A stretch of 64,000 nucleotides of DNA from Solimonas sp041659605 (GCA_041659605.1 JBAZXW010000018.1:25010-89009), one strand, 5' to 3'. Shown: positions 1 to 12,095, numbered from the stretch's first letter. The notes: a model not told the origin generated them from the letters alone. A program made the numbers and translations.

Positions 1-2
1 CC

Positions 3-2675
3 GGCTATCTGGCGCTGATCTCGCTGTTTGTGTTGCCGATCGCCGGCGCCGGTGCCGTGGTGCTTGGCGGCAGTGCGCCGCCCGACACCTACGTCCTGAA
101 TCTGCCGCTGCAGGGCGGCCACACCGGCGTGGCCCTGTTCGCCTACCTGGGCGGATTCTCGGCCGCGACCAGCATGGTGATCGTCTCGACCATTGCCCTG
201 TCGACCATGCTCAGCAACGAACTGGTGATCCCGCTGCTCCTGCGCTGGCAGCCGTTCGGACTGGCGCGAGGACACGATCTGTCCGGACTGATCAAGGGCG
301 TACGTCGCCTGAGCATCGTCGCCCTGCTCGCGCTGGCCTATCTGTACACGCGCTTCTTCGCCGCCGGCGGATCGCTCGCTTCGATCGGCCTGCTGTCGTT
401 TGCAGCAGTGCTGCAGTTCGCGCCGGCGCTGCTCGGCGGCCTGTACTGGAAACGCGGCACGCACCAGGGCGTGCTCGCCGGCCTCATCGCCGGCTTCCTG
501 GTGTGGGGCTACACGCTGATGCTGCCGACCCTGCTCGGACCCGATGCGGCGCTCGTTCGCGACGGGCCGCTGGGCCTGTCCTGGCTGCGTCCGCAGGCGC
601 TGCTGGGGGTCGACTGGCTCGACGCGGTGACGCACGGCACCGTCTGGAGCCTGGCCTGCAACCTGCTCGGCTACGTGCTCGGCTCGCGCTGGTTCGTCGC
701 CGGCTTGCGCGATCATCTGCACGCGGTGCGCTTCATCGGCGAAGTCGAACCGGGCGCGCTGCCGCGCGAAGCCGCCGCCGGCAACGCCACGGTCGGCGAC
801 CTGCGCACGCTACTCGAACGCTTCTTCGGCAGCGAGCGCGCGGCGCAGCAACTGCACGGCTACGGCACGCGCATCGGCGTCGTCCTGCACGACCGCGACC
901 GCGCGACACCGGAGCTGGTGCGCGCCAGCGAGCGTCTCCTGGCCGGCGCGCTCGGTGCCTCGTCGGCGCGCGTGGTCATGGCCTCGATGCTGCGCGGGCG
1001 CGACATGCAGGTCGAAGACGTGATCCAGCTGCTCGACGAAACCTCGCACGCCCTGCAGTTTTCGCGCGAGCTGCTGCAGGCCGCGCTGGAGCACCTGCCG
1101 CAGGGTGTCAGCGTGGTCGACCAGGAGCTGCGCCTGGTCGCCTGGAACCATCGTTACGTGCGGCTGTTCGGCTACCCCGAGGAACTGGTCACGCAGGGGC
1201 GGCCGATCGAGGACCTGATCCGCCACAACGCCGAACATGGCCTGATTGGCGGCCTGATCGACGCCGCGCAGGCGCAGGACATCGAAGCCCTGGTCGCACG
1301 CCGCCTCGAACACATGCGCGCCGGTCGCGCCCACGAACACGAGCGCGAGATGCCGGACGGCACGGTGATCCAGATCCGCGGCAACCCGATGCCCGGCGGC
1401 GGTTTCGTCACCAGTTACACCGACGTCAGCGAGTACAAGCGCCAGCAGGCGCACTTGCAGGAGCTGGCGGATACGCTGGAACAGCGCGTACGCGAGCGCA
1501 CCGACGAGCTGTCGCGGCTGGCCGGCGAGCTGGCGGCGGCGAAAGCCACGGCCGACCGCGCCAATACCGCGAAAACGCGCTTTCTCGCCGCCGCGTCGCA
1601 CGACCTCGTGCAGCCGATCAGCGCCGCGCGCCTGTTCCTCGCCGCAGTCGATCGCGAACGCGCAGCGCCGGAGCTGCGCACGCTGGTGCAGAACGTCGAA
1701 GGCGCACTGGCCGCCGCCGAGCGGCTGCTGTCGGCCTTGCTCGACATCTCGCGCCTGGACGCTGGCGCGCTGCCGGTGCGCCGCGAACACCTGATGCTGT
1801 CGACGGTGCTGGCGCCGCTGACCGCGGAATTCGCCGTGCTGGCGAAAGAGCGCGGCCTGGAGCTGCGCGCGCGCAACTGCGAGGCGGTGGTCTTCACCGA
1901 TCCGGGACTGCTGCGCCGCATCCTGCAGAACTTCCTGTCCAATGCACTGCGCTATACCGCGTCCGGCCGCGTGCTGCTCGGCTGCCGCCGCGCCCGCGGC
2001 AGCGTGCGCATCGAGGTCTGGGACACCGGGCCCGGCATCCCGGCGTCGCGCCAGCAGGAGATCTTCGAGGAGTTCCGTCGCCTGCGCAGCCACGACACCC
2101 GCGGCGAAAGCGGCCTCGGCCTCGGCCTTGCGATCGCCGACCGCACCGCCCGCCTGCTCGGACACGAGATCGGCATGCGTTCGACCGAAGGTCGCGGCAG
2201 CGTGTTCTGGATCCGCGTGCCGCTCGGCAATCCGGCGGCAGTGCGCGCGCCCGCCGATCCGCGTGCGCGCGCCGCGCCGGCCTTCGATCATCCGCAGGTT
2301 CTGTGCATCGAGAACGAGGCGGCGGTGCTCGCCGGCATGAAGGCGCTGCTCGAAAGCTGGGGCTGCCGCGTCGTCGCCTGCACCAGCCTCGCCGAGGCCG
2401 AAGCGCACTGGCGCGGCGGCGCGCACGCGCCCGATCTGGCGCTGGTCGACTACCACCTCGATGACGGCGCCTCCGGCATCGACGCGCTCGACGCGCTGCG
2501 CCGGCGCTGGCAGCGCGATGTGCCGGGCATCGTCGTCACCGCCGACCACACGCCGCAGGCGCGTCAGGCCGCGGTCGACCGCGGCTACGCCTTCCTGCCC
2601 AAGCCGGTGGCGGTCGCCAAGCTGCGCGCGCTGGTCAACCGCATCCTCGGCGAGCGCGTCGCCGACGGCGCATAG
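3..2675 (+). CDS. crbS: Hybrid sensor kinase with Na+:solute-symporter N-terminus, CrbS-like (5' end outside window)
   Basis: Membrane sensor kinase. It probably senses acetate or carbon status and phosphorylates the adjacent LuxR-type regulator to switch on acetyl-CoA synthetase. The reading frame is open to the window edge, so the N-terminus is missing. What remains starts inside an SSS (SLC5-type) symporter domain of several membrane segments (first ~230 residues). A PAS domain (~350-460) and a short coiled coil follow. The histidine kinase core has the H-box ASHDLVQP, N-box NFLSNALRY, G1 DTGPGI and G2 GLGLGLAI. The C-terminal receiver has the phospho-Asp motif VDYHLDD and the Lys motif LPKPV. 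This order (SSS-PAS-HK-REC) is that of CrbS/MxtR. The convergent crbR and the acs gene beside it support the call. The TAG stop is 4 bases before a REP pair. Confidence 0.9.
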   Translation, partial: GYLALISLFVLPIAGAGAVVLGGSAPPDTYVLNLPLQGGHTGVALFAYLGGFSAATSMVIVSTIALSTMLSNELVIPLLLRWQPFGLARGHDLSGLIKGVRRLSIVALLALAYLYTRFFAAGGSLASIGLLSFAAVLQFAPALLGGLYWKRGTHQGVLAGLIAGFLVWGYTLMLPTLLGPDAALVRDGPLGLSWLRPQALLGVDWLDAVTHGTVWSLACNLLGYVLGSRWFVAGLRDHLHAVRFIGEVEPGALPREAAAGNATVGDLRTLLERFFGSERAAQQLHGYGTRIGVVLHDRDRATPELVRASERLLAGALGASSARVVMASMLRGRDMQVEDVIQLLDETSHALQFSRELLQAALEHLPQGVSVVDQELRLVAWNHRYVRLFGYPEELVTQGRPIEDLIRHNAEHGLIGGLIDAAQAQDIEALVARRLEHMRAGRAHEHEREMPDGTVIQIRGNPMPGGGFVTSYTDVSEYKRQQAHLQELADTLEQRVRERTDELSRLAGELAAAKATADRANTAKTRFLAAASHDLVQPISAARLFLAAVDRERAAPELRTLVQNVEGALAAAERLLSALLDISRLDAGALPVRREHLMLSTVLAPLTAEFAVLAKERGLELRARNCEAVVFTDPGLLRRILQNFLSNALRYTASGRVLLGCRRARGSVRIEVWDTGPGIPASRQQEIFEEFRRLRSHDTRGESGLGLGLAIADRTARLLGHEIGMRSTEGRGSVFWIRVPLGNPAAVRAPADPRARAAPAFDHPQVLCIENEAAVLAGMKALLESWGCRVVACTSLAEAEAHWRGGAHAPDLALVDYHLDDGASGIDALDALRRRWQRDVPGIVVTADHTPQARQAAVDRGYAFLPKPVAVAKLRALVNRILGERVADGA

Positions 2676-2678
2676 CTC

Positions 2679-2733
2679 GTAGCCCGGGCGCAGTCCGGGG
2701 ATGTACGGAACTCCCGGGTTTCACCCGGGCTAC
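2679..2733. repeat. REP pair (family 1)
   Basis: Inverted pair of GTAG-CCCGG...CCGGG palindromes, GTAG at the left end and CTAC at the right, between the convergent crbS and crbR genes. The right-hand CTAC contains the crbR stop codon. Confidence 0.85.
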
Positions 2734-3419
2734 TCCTCGTCTTCGCCCGGCTCCGCCGGCGGCACTTCGAGCGCGGTCGATTCCGCCTGCATCAGGCGCT
2801 GCGCCAGCAGCGCCGCCTGCGTGCGCCGGATCAAGCCGAGCTTGCGCAGGATCGCGGTGACGTGCGCCTTGACGGTCGCCTCCATGACGTCGAACTCGAA
2901 GGCGATCTGCTTGTTGAGGCGGCCGTCGGCCAGCATCATGAACACCTTGAACTGCTGCGGCGTCAGGCTGGCAATGCGCTGCGCCAGCTCGCGCTCGTGC
3001 GCATCCGCCGCCGGCGCGTCGGCGATCTGTGGCGGCGCCCAGATGCCGCCGCCGATGACATGGCGCAGCGCGCGCGCCATGTCATCGAGCGGCGCCGACT
3101 TGGGAATGTAGCCGGAGGCACCGAAATCCAGCGCGCGCTGCATGATCGCCGGCTCCTCGTGACCGGACACGACCACCACTGGCAGTTCGGGGTGTTCGTT
3201 GCGCAGGAACAGCAGCGACGAGAAACCTTGCGCGCCCGGCATGTGCAGATCGAGCAGCACCAGATCCGTGGTCGGATGCTCCAGCACGGCCGCCTGCAGC
3301 GACGCAAACGCATCGACCTCGATCACCTGCGCCTCCGGCAGGATCTGCCGCAGCGCCTGCACCAGCGCGCTGCGGAACAGCGGATGATCGTCGGCGACGA
3401 TGAGGGTCTGCGCGGCCAT
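2730..3419 (-). CDS. crbR: LuxR/NarL-family response regulator, CrbR-like
   Basis: DNA-binding partner of the CrbS-like kinase; in Vibrio and Pseudomonas this regulator activates acs and related acetate-uptake genes. The 229-residue protein has an N-terminal receiver domain with acidic pair D10-D11 and phospho-acceptor D57 in LLDLHMPG, plus the conserved Lys in IPKSA. A C-terminal LuxR-type HTH (~150-210) contains LTPQQFKVF and ATVKAHVTAILRKLG. It lies convergent to crbS and just downstream of acs on the same strand, separated from acs by a REP pair. Its TAG stop is part of the CTAC end of the REP pair at 2679-2733. Function is by homology and context; the homologues are also called ErdR. Confidence 0.88.
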   Translation of the reverse strand: MAAQTLIVADDHPLFRSALVQALRQILPEAQVIEVDAFASLQAAVLEHPTTDLVLLDLHMPGAQGFSSLLFLRNEHPELPVVVVSGHEEPAIMQRALDFGASGYIPKSAPLDDMARALRHVIGGGIWAPPQIADAPAADAHERELAQRIASLTPQQFKVFMMLADGRLNKQIAFEFDVMEATVKAHVTAILRKLGLIRRTQAALLAQRLMQAESTALEVPPAEPGEDEE

Positions 3420-3429
3420 GCGCCGCAGT

Positions 3430-3484
3430 GTAGCCCGGACGCAGTCCGGGGTCGCGATACGTCCCCGGACTGCGTCCGGGCTAC
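3430..3484. repeat. REP pair (family 1)
   Basis: GTAG-headed palindrome, short spacer, and its inverted copy ending CTAC, between acs and crbR. Same family as the pair at 2679-2733. Confidence 0.85.
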
Positions 3485-3494
3485 TGCGAGGGGC

Positions 3495-5453
<1,959 letters not shown>

Positions 5454-5516
5454 CTCTTCGACTCCATCGCGATTTGTCGTGCTGTCATTGTCGCCCCCCG
5501 TCGCGGGGGCGCCCCA

Positions 5517-5561
5517 TTCGACCATAGTCGAAACCGGCCCGCGCATTCGACCAAGGGCGAA
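5517..5561. promoter_or_regulatory. Tandem palindromic operator candidate between acs and the porin
   Basis: Two similar 16-base elements lie 29 bases apart centre to centre. TTCGAC-CATA-GTCGAA (5517-5532) is a perfect 6+4+6 inverted repeat. TTCGAC-CAAG-GGCGAA (5546-5561) is a degenerate copy. They sit 64-108 bases upstream of the acs start and 74-118 bases upstream of the divergent porin start, a sensible place for activator sites. Binding by CrbR is an inference from position only. Confidence 0.5.
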
Positions 5562-5634
5562 TGGCGGGACGTCCATCAGGCTCGCACAGTGCTGTCGACG
5601 CGCTGAACGGCGCAGCACCCCACGAGGAGACGGC

Positions 5635-6879
5635 ATGGACATTATCAACAGCAGGACATCCGCAACAGCTCTTCCGCTCTCGCCCCCGCTGCGCACGGCC
5701 ATCGCCGTCGGCATTGCGGCCATGACCTGTGTCGTGCAGGCCGGCGCTGCGCAGGCCGGCGAAACCAAGGTCGGCGAAACAGCGGTGACCTGGGGCGGCT
5801 ACGTCAAGTTCGACGTGCTCTACAGCAGCTTCTCCGAAGGCGAAGTCGCGCAGAGCACCTCGCGCGACCTGTATGTGCCGGCGACCATTCCCGTGTCCAG
5901 CGGCGGCGGCGACCGCTACAGCGTCCTCGACGCGCACGCCAAGGAAACGCGCCTGTTCATCAAAACCGAGACGCCGCTCGACAACGGCATGAAGCTCGGC
6001 TCGCACATCGAGTTCGACTTCATCGTCAACCAGGGTGCCGGCACCGAGGTCGTCACCAACGCCTACAACCCCGGCCTGCGCCGTGCCTTCCTGACCTACG
6101 GCAACTGGCTGGCCGGCCAGGAGTGGAGCACCTTCCAGAACCTCGGCGCGATTCCCGAGACGCTGGACTTCGTCACCTTCCCGACCGACGGCACGGTGTT
6201 CATCCGCCAGCCACAGGTGCGCTACACGCTCGGCGACTTCGCGATCGCCGCGGAGAATCCGGAGACCACCGTCAATGCGGGCGGCACGGTCAGCGCGAAG
6301 AACGACAGCCAGCTGCCGGATGTGGTCGGCCGCTGGGGCATGAAGGTCGGCGCGGACGGCAACTTCACGATTGCGGCGCTGCTGCGCCAACTGAGCGCCG
6401 ACGATGCCGACAACCCGGCAACGCCCGCGGACGACAGCCTCGACACCAGTACCATGGGTTTTGGCGTCAGCGCCTCCGGCAAGGTAGCGCTCGGCCCGAG
6501 CGACGACATCCGCTTCATGCTCACCACGGGCGATGGCATCGGCCGCTACGTCGGCCTGGGCATTTCCGCGGACACGGCCGTCGACGGCGACGATCTCGAT
6601 GCGATCGGCGTGATGGCCGGCTACGTCGCCTACCGCCACGCCTGGACTTCGCAGCTGCGTTCGACCGCAACGCTGTCGAGTTTCCGCGCCGACAACGACA
6701 CCGACTTCACCGGCACCGGCGTCACCAAGAGCGTCGTCAGCGGCAGCGTGAACCTGCTCTACTCGCCGGCGAAGAAGCTGACCGTCGGCGCCGAGCTGCG
6801 GCATGCGGAGCGCGAAACCGAGGCCGGCGCGGACGGCTCGCTGGACCGCCTGCAGCTCGCGGCCAAGTACATGTTCTGA
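5635..6879 (+). CDS. DcaP-like outer-membrane porin
   Basis: Predicted trimeric outer-membrane channel for small, often anionic, substrates. The ATG at 5635 follows GAGGAGA at 4 bases and gives 414 residues with a signal peptide (hydrophobic stretch about residues 19-35, cleavage near AQAGE). The mature protein begins with VTWGGYVKFDVLY and alternates short aromatic-rich strands. It includes the family-typical segments GSHIEFDF, RRAFLTYG and LAGQEWSTF, and ends in LAAKYMF with the C-terminal Phe needed for barrel assembly. It is divergent from acs, so it may supply acetate or other carboxylates under the same control. The substrate is not shown by the sequence. Confidence 0.85.
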   Translation: MDIINSRTSATALPLSPPLRTAIAVGIAAMTCVVQAGAAQAGETKVGETAVTWGGYVKFDVLYSSFSEGEVAQSTSRDLYVPATIPVSSGGGDRYSVLDAHAKETRLFIKTETPLDNGMKLGSHIEFDFIVNQGAGTEVVTNAYNPGLRRAFLTYGNWLAGQEWSTFQNLGAIPETLDFVTFPTDGTVFIRQPQVRYTLGDFAIAAENPETTVNAGGTVSAKNDSQLPDVVGRWGMKVGADGNFTIAALLRQLSADDADNPATPADDSLDTSTMGFGVSASGKVALGPSDDIRFMLTTGDGIGRYVGLGISADTAVDGDDLDAIGVMAGYVAYRHAWTSQLRSTATLSSFRADNDTDFTGTGVTKSVVSGSVNLLYSPAKKLTVGAELRHAERETEAGADGSLDRLQLAAKYMF

Positions 6880-7028
6880 TCAGGGGTTTTGATCGGGGGT
6901 TCTGAGCACGGACGTTGACACGGCGCTGACATCGGCTGTGAGACGCTTCCGATCGGAGTTTCATGACTGGGCCTGGCCCAAACTCTCCCCCCGCTGCCGC
7001 CCCCCCCAATGCAAGCGGCAGCACCTCG

Positions 7029-7060
7029 CGGGCCGGCAGCAATGCCGGCCCGTTTTTTTT
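7029..7060 (+). terminator. Rho-independent terminator of the porin gene
   Basis: Perfect 9-bp stem CGGGCCGGC/GCCGGCCCG with a 6-base loop, followed at once by eight T residues (7053-7060). It lies 150 bases after the porin stop. Confidence 0.9.
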
Positions 7061-7083
7061 GTCGCGCGCAAGGGACTCGGCAT

Positions 7084-7118
7084 TCCCCCTCTCCACCACG
7101 TTCGTGGGGGAGAGGGGA
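7084..7118. repeat. Intergenic palindrome between convergent genes
   Basis: Near-perfect inverted repeat TCCCCCTCTCCACCACG ... CGTGGGGGAGAGGGGA. It lies just past the porin terminator and 14 bases from the 3' end of the convergent secreted-protein gene. A related C-run/G-run palindrome lies at about 21971-21999. Confidence 0.6.
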
Positions 7119-7131
7119 TTTGAGACGGGTT

Positions 7132-10100
7132 TTATTTCATCCGCCGACGGCGGCTCCAGGCAAGGCCCGCCAGCGGCAGCAGCAGTCCGAGACCGAGCGC
7201 ACCGCCGCCGAAGCGGCCGGCATCCTCGTCGCCGCCACCCGTGCCACCACCACCGCCACCGGCCACGGTGATGAACTGCTCAGGCGTGTTGCTGCTGACG
7301 TTGCCGTCGCTGTCCTTGACGAGCGCACGCGCGGCGTAGGTGCCGGCGCCGCCGTAGGTGTGCACGATGTGCGCGTTGTCCTGGCCATCGGCGAACGGCT
7401 GGTCGTTCAGGCTCTGGCCGTCGCCGAAGTCGATCGACCAGCTCTGCAGCGTGGCGCCGTCCGGCGCCTGGCCGGAAACGGTGAAGTCGACTTCGAGCGG
7501 CGCCGGGCCCTCGTTGACCGAGGCCGCGATGTCGGCGAGCAGGATGCCGGCCGTGCCGCACAACGAAGTGCCGCGCACGGTGTAGCTGCCGGGGCCGGCG
7601 ACGTCGCGGCTGGTCGCCGCCGAGGTGCCGACGCGCGCGCGCGCGTCGAAGCCGGCGATCGGCGTGCCGGGGGCCAGATCGCCGAACACCGTCTTCGGCA
7701 CGACCATCACCACCGTGCCGTCGGCCGCGTAGGCGCTGCGTTCGTCGAGGCTGCCTTCCGACGTGAACGCCAGCAGGCCCTGCGGCAGTTCCTCGTAGGT
7801 GCCGTAGACGAAGGATGCCGGGCCGGTCGTCGAATCGAGCGCGATGTAGCGCTGTCCGTTGAGCGGAAACAGCATGCCGTAGAACGAATCCGGCGGCGGC
7901 AGTGTCGCGGTGAAGGCGACGAGCTTCATCGTCACCACCAGGTTGCCCTCGAACTCCGGCGGCTCGGCGACTGCGATGTACTCGAAGTCGAAGTCGTCGC
8001 CCAGGCCGTCACCGACGGCGTCGTTGGCGATCACTTCGCCCGGCAGCGCGCAGGTGTCGACCACCGTGTCCTCGGTGATCGGCAGCTCGACGACGTTGCT
8101 CTCCGGCGCCGTGCCCTGCGCGTTGGTCGCGACGATCTTGTAGAAGTAGCGCTCGACATCCGGCTTCGTCGACGAGTCGATGTACTCGGTCTTGCCGCTG
8201 GTGCTGCCGACCATCTCGAAGGTGCCGTCCGCGGCCGTTGCGCGCAAGACGTCATAGCGCGTGACCGGGCTGCCACCGTCGTCCGGCGCGTTCCAGGCCA
8301 CGCGCGTGCGCGTGATCGTGCGCTTGCTCTTGGTCGCGCTGGCGCAGGCCGCGGCCGGCGACAGCAGGTTCTCTTCGTTGAAGCGCATCTGCTCGTCGAA
8401 GGCCGAGAACAGCGTACGGCCACCGGTCTGACGCACGATCGTGCCCTTCGCCGCGAAGCTGTTGGCGCGCGGGTCGATCGTGCAGGCGCCGACGCAGCCG
8501 TCGGCGTAGGCGAACAGCACGCGGCCCTCGTCGTCGAGCTCGGCGTCGTTGAAGTCCAGCAGGTTGCGGTTGACGCCACTCGGACCGACGCCGCCGACGC
8601 CCTGCACCGGGTCGTTGGGCGTGACGTTGACCAGATGCCAGCTCAGGCCGCCGTCGTAGGTCGTCGCGACGTACCCATACCACACGCCGTCGAAAGCCAG
8701 CGAATCAGACGGGCCCTGGGTGGTCGTGCCGAGGAAGGCGCAGGCGGCGCGGTCCGGATCGCCGGCAACCATCGCCGGGAAGCGCGTCGCGACCAGGCCG
8801 GCGGCGGCGCCGACGTCGAAGTCGTTGATCCAGGTCTGGCCCTTGTCCTGCGAAACCGCGACATGCGCCGTGCCGTCGCCGTTCTCGTAGCACATGTACG
8901 CGGTGCCGTCGGTGGCCACGCCGATCGACGGGTCGGAGCCGGAGCCGCCGCCGCCGGTGCTCTGCGGGATCGGGCGCACCGTGAAGGTGGTGCCGGCGTC
9001 CTCGCTGACGAAGGCGACGACCTTCTCGGCCGAACCGTCCGTGCCCAGCGAGGCGATGCATTGCGAGCTGTCCGGGATGTACAGCGTGCCGTCGGGCGCG
9101 ACCTTGGGGTGACCATGCAGCGCGCCTGCGGCGCAATCGGTGTTCTTGAACGGCACGCCGGGGCCGAAGGTCTGGCCGCCGTCGTCGCTGCGCGCGCAGA
9201 ACGCTGCGGCAACCGACTGCGAGCAGTAGTAAACCGCATTCGGGTACAGCAGCCCGGCGGTCGGGAAGCCTTCCGGATACGGACCGGCGACCACGCCCTG
9301 GTGATCGGCGCCGCCGTTGGGTGTGCCGATCTGGCCCGGCGTCCAGCTCTCGCCATCGTCGTCGCTGTACTCGAACAGGCTGTTGGCGCCCGAGAGCTGC
9401 GAGTTGAAGGTGCGGCCGGTCGTCTGGTCCGTGGTCATGATCGGATCCAGCGTGTTGAGCTGGGTGATCGTGCCGGACTTGTCCTCCCACTGCGCATCGC
9501 AGGCGACCGGCAATTGCGGATCGAGGTCCTCGGGCATCGTCACGCGCAGCGCGTTGACGTAGTCGATGAACATCACGCGCTGCGTGAACGGATTGAAGCC
9601 CAGCGTCGGTTCGCCGGAGTCATTGCCCAAATTGTTGTCCGGCGCCGACGGCGACGGCAGCACCTGGAAGCGCGGCGGCAGGCCGGACGCCGGCGGCGGA
9701 GTCGGCGTGGGCGGCTCCTCGCCCGGCACGGGTACGTTGAGCTGGATCGTGGTCGTCGCGGTGCTGCCGGTGACGGCGAAAGGCACGATGCGGATCGTGT
9801 ACTGATTCGTGCCGTCCGTAGCCAGAAGCACCATGACCTCCGGGTTGGCGCTCGAGGCCGAATTCTGTACCTCGGCGCCGTCGGCGCCGTACATGTAGGC
9901 GTCGAGGTCGTCTGAGGCGACGTCCCAGGCGACCGAGACCTTGATCTCGGCGTTCGGGTGCGCGGCGGCGAAGCCGGCCGGCAGTTCCACGGTCAGGGCG
10001 TAGTTGTCGCAGGGCTGCGCCGGCTCGGCGCACAGCGGCTCACCGGTCGCAGTGGCCGACGGATTCGACACGACGAACGGGCCCGACGTGTACGTCAGTT

Positions 10101-10203
10101 CCGGACTGGCTTCGGACAGGGTGCCGCTGGCCGGATCGGCCGCATGCACAGAACCACACAGGACGCAGAGAGCCGCAGCCCAGACCAACCGCTGTTTTGA
10201 CAT
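7132..10203 (-). CDS. Large secreted protein with sialidase-like fold, FN3 and PKD domains and a GlyGly-CTERM-like tail
   Basis: Function unknown; a 1023-residue exported protein. The start chosen (MSKQRLVWAAAL) gives a clean signal peptide ending near VHAADP; the frame upstream is not conserved-looking. A beta-sandwich-like region (~40-160) is followed by a Pro/Thr linker and a long central region with BNR/Asp-box-like repeats such as YSDDDGESW, RSDDGGQTF, VSEDAGTTF and VSQDKGQTW. The latter is typical of sialidase or exo-glycosidase beta-propellers. An FN3 domain (WNAPDDGGSPVTRYDV) and a PKD domain (SIDFGDG) follow. The C-terminus is Gly-rich, then hydrophobic, then RRRRMK, resembling GlyGly-CTERM sorting signals processed by rhombosortase. 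No catalytic residues can be assigned, so it may bind rather than cleave glycans. Confidence 0.8.
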   Translation of the reverse strand: MSKQRLVWAAALCVLCGSVHAADPASGTLSEASPELTYTSGPFVVSNPSATATGEPLCAEPAQPCDNYALTVELPAGFAAAHPNAEIKVSVAWDVASDDLDAYMYGADGAEVQNSASSANPEVMVLLATDGTNQYTIRIVPFAVTGSTATTTIQLNVPVPGEEPPTPTPPPASGLPPRFQVLPSPSAPDNNLGNDSGEPTLGFNPFTQRVMFIDYVNALRVTMPEDLDPQLPVACDAQWEDKSGTITQLNTLDPIMTTDQTTGRTFNSQLSGANSLFEYSDDDGESWTPGQIGTPNGGADHQGVVAGPYPEGFPTAGLLYPNAVYYCSQSVAAAFCARSDDGGQTFGPGVPFKNTDCAAGALHGHPKVAPDGTLYIPDSSQCIASLGTDGSAEKVVAFVSEDAGTTFTVRPIPQSTGGGGSGSDPSIGVATDGTAYMCYENGDGTAHVAVSQDKGQTWINDFDVGAAAGLVATRFPAMVAGDPDRAACAFLGTTTQGPSDSLAFDGVWYGYVATTYDGGLSWHLVNVTPNDPVQGVGGVGPSGVNRNLLDFNDAELDDEGRVLFAYADGCVGACTIDPRANSFAAKGTIVRQTGGRTLFSAFDEQMRFNEENLLSPAAACASATKSKRTITRTRVAWNAPDDGGSPVTRYDVLRATAADGTFEMVGSTSGKTEYIDSSTKPDVERYFYKIVATNAQGTAPESNVVELPITEDTVVDTCALPGEVIANDAVGDGLGDDFDFEYIAVAEPPEFEGNLVVTMKLVAFTATLPPPDSFYGMLFPLNGQRYIALDSTTGPASFVYGTYEELPQGLLAFTSEGSLDERSAYAADGTVVMVVPKTVFGDLAPGTPIAGFDARARVGTSAATSRDVAGPGSYTVRGTSLCGTAGILLADIAASVNEGPAPLEVDFTVSGQAPDGATLQSWSIDFGDGQSLNDQPFADGQDNAHIVHTYGGAGTYAARALVKDSDGNVSSNTPEQFITVAGGGGGGTGGGDEDAGRFGGGALGLGLLLPLAGLAWSRRRRMK

Positions 10204-10318
10204 GACCTCACCGGGGAATGAAGACGCCGGCAGGAAGGCCGGCCATCTAGATGGATTACGCTGTGTACGTCTTATCTCACAATGGCGACTGTCGCTCAAT
10301 CCGGAAAAGTCCCTGCCC

Positions 10319-10335
10319 GTAGGGGGAAACCCTAC
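10319..10335. promoter_or_regulatory. Palindromic operator candidate in a divergent intergenic region
   Basis: Perfect inverted repeat GTAGGG-N5-CCCTAC between the secreted sialidase-like gene (start 116 bases away, minus strand) and the FHA gene (start 83 bases away, plus strand). It resembles a regulator site, but GTAG/CTAC ends also occur in the REPs of this genome. Only position and symmetry support it. Confidence 0.3.
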
Positions 10336-10417
10336 GCGACACCCCGCAGCGCCGCGCCCTTGTGAGCGCGGCCCTCGCTGCCGACAATGGGCGAGTCTCA
10401 ATGTGTCCACTACAAAG

Positions 10418-11158
10418 ATGGCCAAACTAATGGTTCGGCTGAACGGGGAGGTCAGCGAATGGGCACTGGGGTCGTTCGCGCTCACGATCGGCCGACGTCC
10501 CGATAACCACCTGGTGCTCGACGATCGCATCGTCTCCGGTCGTCACGCGCTGGTCGGCTATGAACAGGGGCGCCACTACGTCGAGGATCTGAAGAGCAGC
10601 AACGGCACCCTGCTGAACGGCCAGCCGGTGCAGCGCGCGCTGCTGGCCCACGGCGACGCCATCCGCATTGGCGCGCTCGACATGACTTTCATCGACGAGC
10701 CGTCCGCTGCGATTCCGGCGCCGCCGATCCCGGCCACCACGCCGGCCGCACCCGCCCCTGAAACCACCGAAACGGCGATGCTTGATGAGCTCGTCGGCTC
10801 GATCCGCTCGCATCGCGACCGCGAGCAGCGCGAGCGTGCCGAGAGCACCGAACGCATCCGCCAGGAATGGGACAAGTGCCTGTTGCTGGCCGAGCAACTC
10901 AAGGTCAAGGTCGGCGGCGATCCGCGCGTGAAGTACTTCGGTATCGACCGCCGCGCCAACGACGTGATCATCCGCATCCAGCGCCAGGCCGGCGGAGCAC
11001 AGCAGCTGATCACGGTCGCGCTGCACCACCCCGACTACCGCGGCCACGACCTCAAAGGCCTCTGGCTGATCCGCACCGGCGAGCAGGATCGCTGCCTGCC
11101 GAGTGCGCAGGCGGTCGTCGGCGAGCTGATCCGCGAGCTGGCGTTCGCGCTGGCTTAG
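10418..11158 (+). CDS. FHA-domain protein
   Basis: Cytoplasmic phosphothreonine-binding adaptor, 246 residues. The FHA domain (~18-95) carries the core motifs TIGRRPDNH, SGRHA and SSNGTLLNG that form the phosphopeptide pocket. A Pro/Ala-rich linker (~98-120) and a charged helical segment rich in Arg/Glu follow. The C-terminal domain (~160-246) is of unrecognised function. The ATG start at 10418 directly precedes the domain; no strong ribosome binding site is seen. It lies near a MoxR ATPase and a Ser/Thr kinase. A phosphothreonine reader next to a kinase suggests one signalling circuit, which is inference. Confidence 0.85.
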   Translation: MAKLMVRLNGEVSEWALGSFALTIGRRPDNHLVLDDRIVSGRHALVGYEQGRHYVEDLKSSNGTLLNGQPVQRALLAHGDAIRIGALDMTFIDEPSAAIPAPPIPATTPAAPAPETTETAMLDELVGSIRSHRDREQRERAESTERIRQEWDKCLLLAEQLKVKVGGDPRVKYFGIDRRANDVIIRIQRQAGGAQQLITVALHHPDYRGHDLKGLWLIRTGEQDRCLPSAQAVVGELIRELAFALA

Positions 11159-11174
11159 CGGTGCAAAGTAGGCA

Positions 11175-11232
11175 GTAGCCCGGGCGCAGCCCGGGACCCG
11201 CCCCGCGTCGCCCCGGACTTCGTCCGGGCTAC
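11175..11232. repeat. REP pair (family 1)
   Basis: GTAG-CCCGGGCGCAGCCCGGG and an inverted partner ending CTAC, between the convergent FHA and MoxR genes. Confidence 0.85.
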
Positions 11233-11246
11233 CTGGTAACCCGACT

Positions 11247-12095
<849 letters not shown>

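Noticed and set aside
810..2549. Long open frames on the opposite strand of crbS and of many other genes
   Set aside because: High G+C makes long antisense frames common; their translations are Arg/Ala-rich and show no domain, while the chosen frames carry clear family motifs.
5454..5768. N-terminal extension of acs
   Set aside because: The extension has no Acs homology and runs through the operator region and into the divergent porin gene; the internal ATG gives the normal length.
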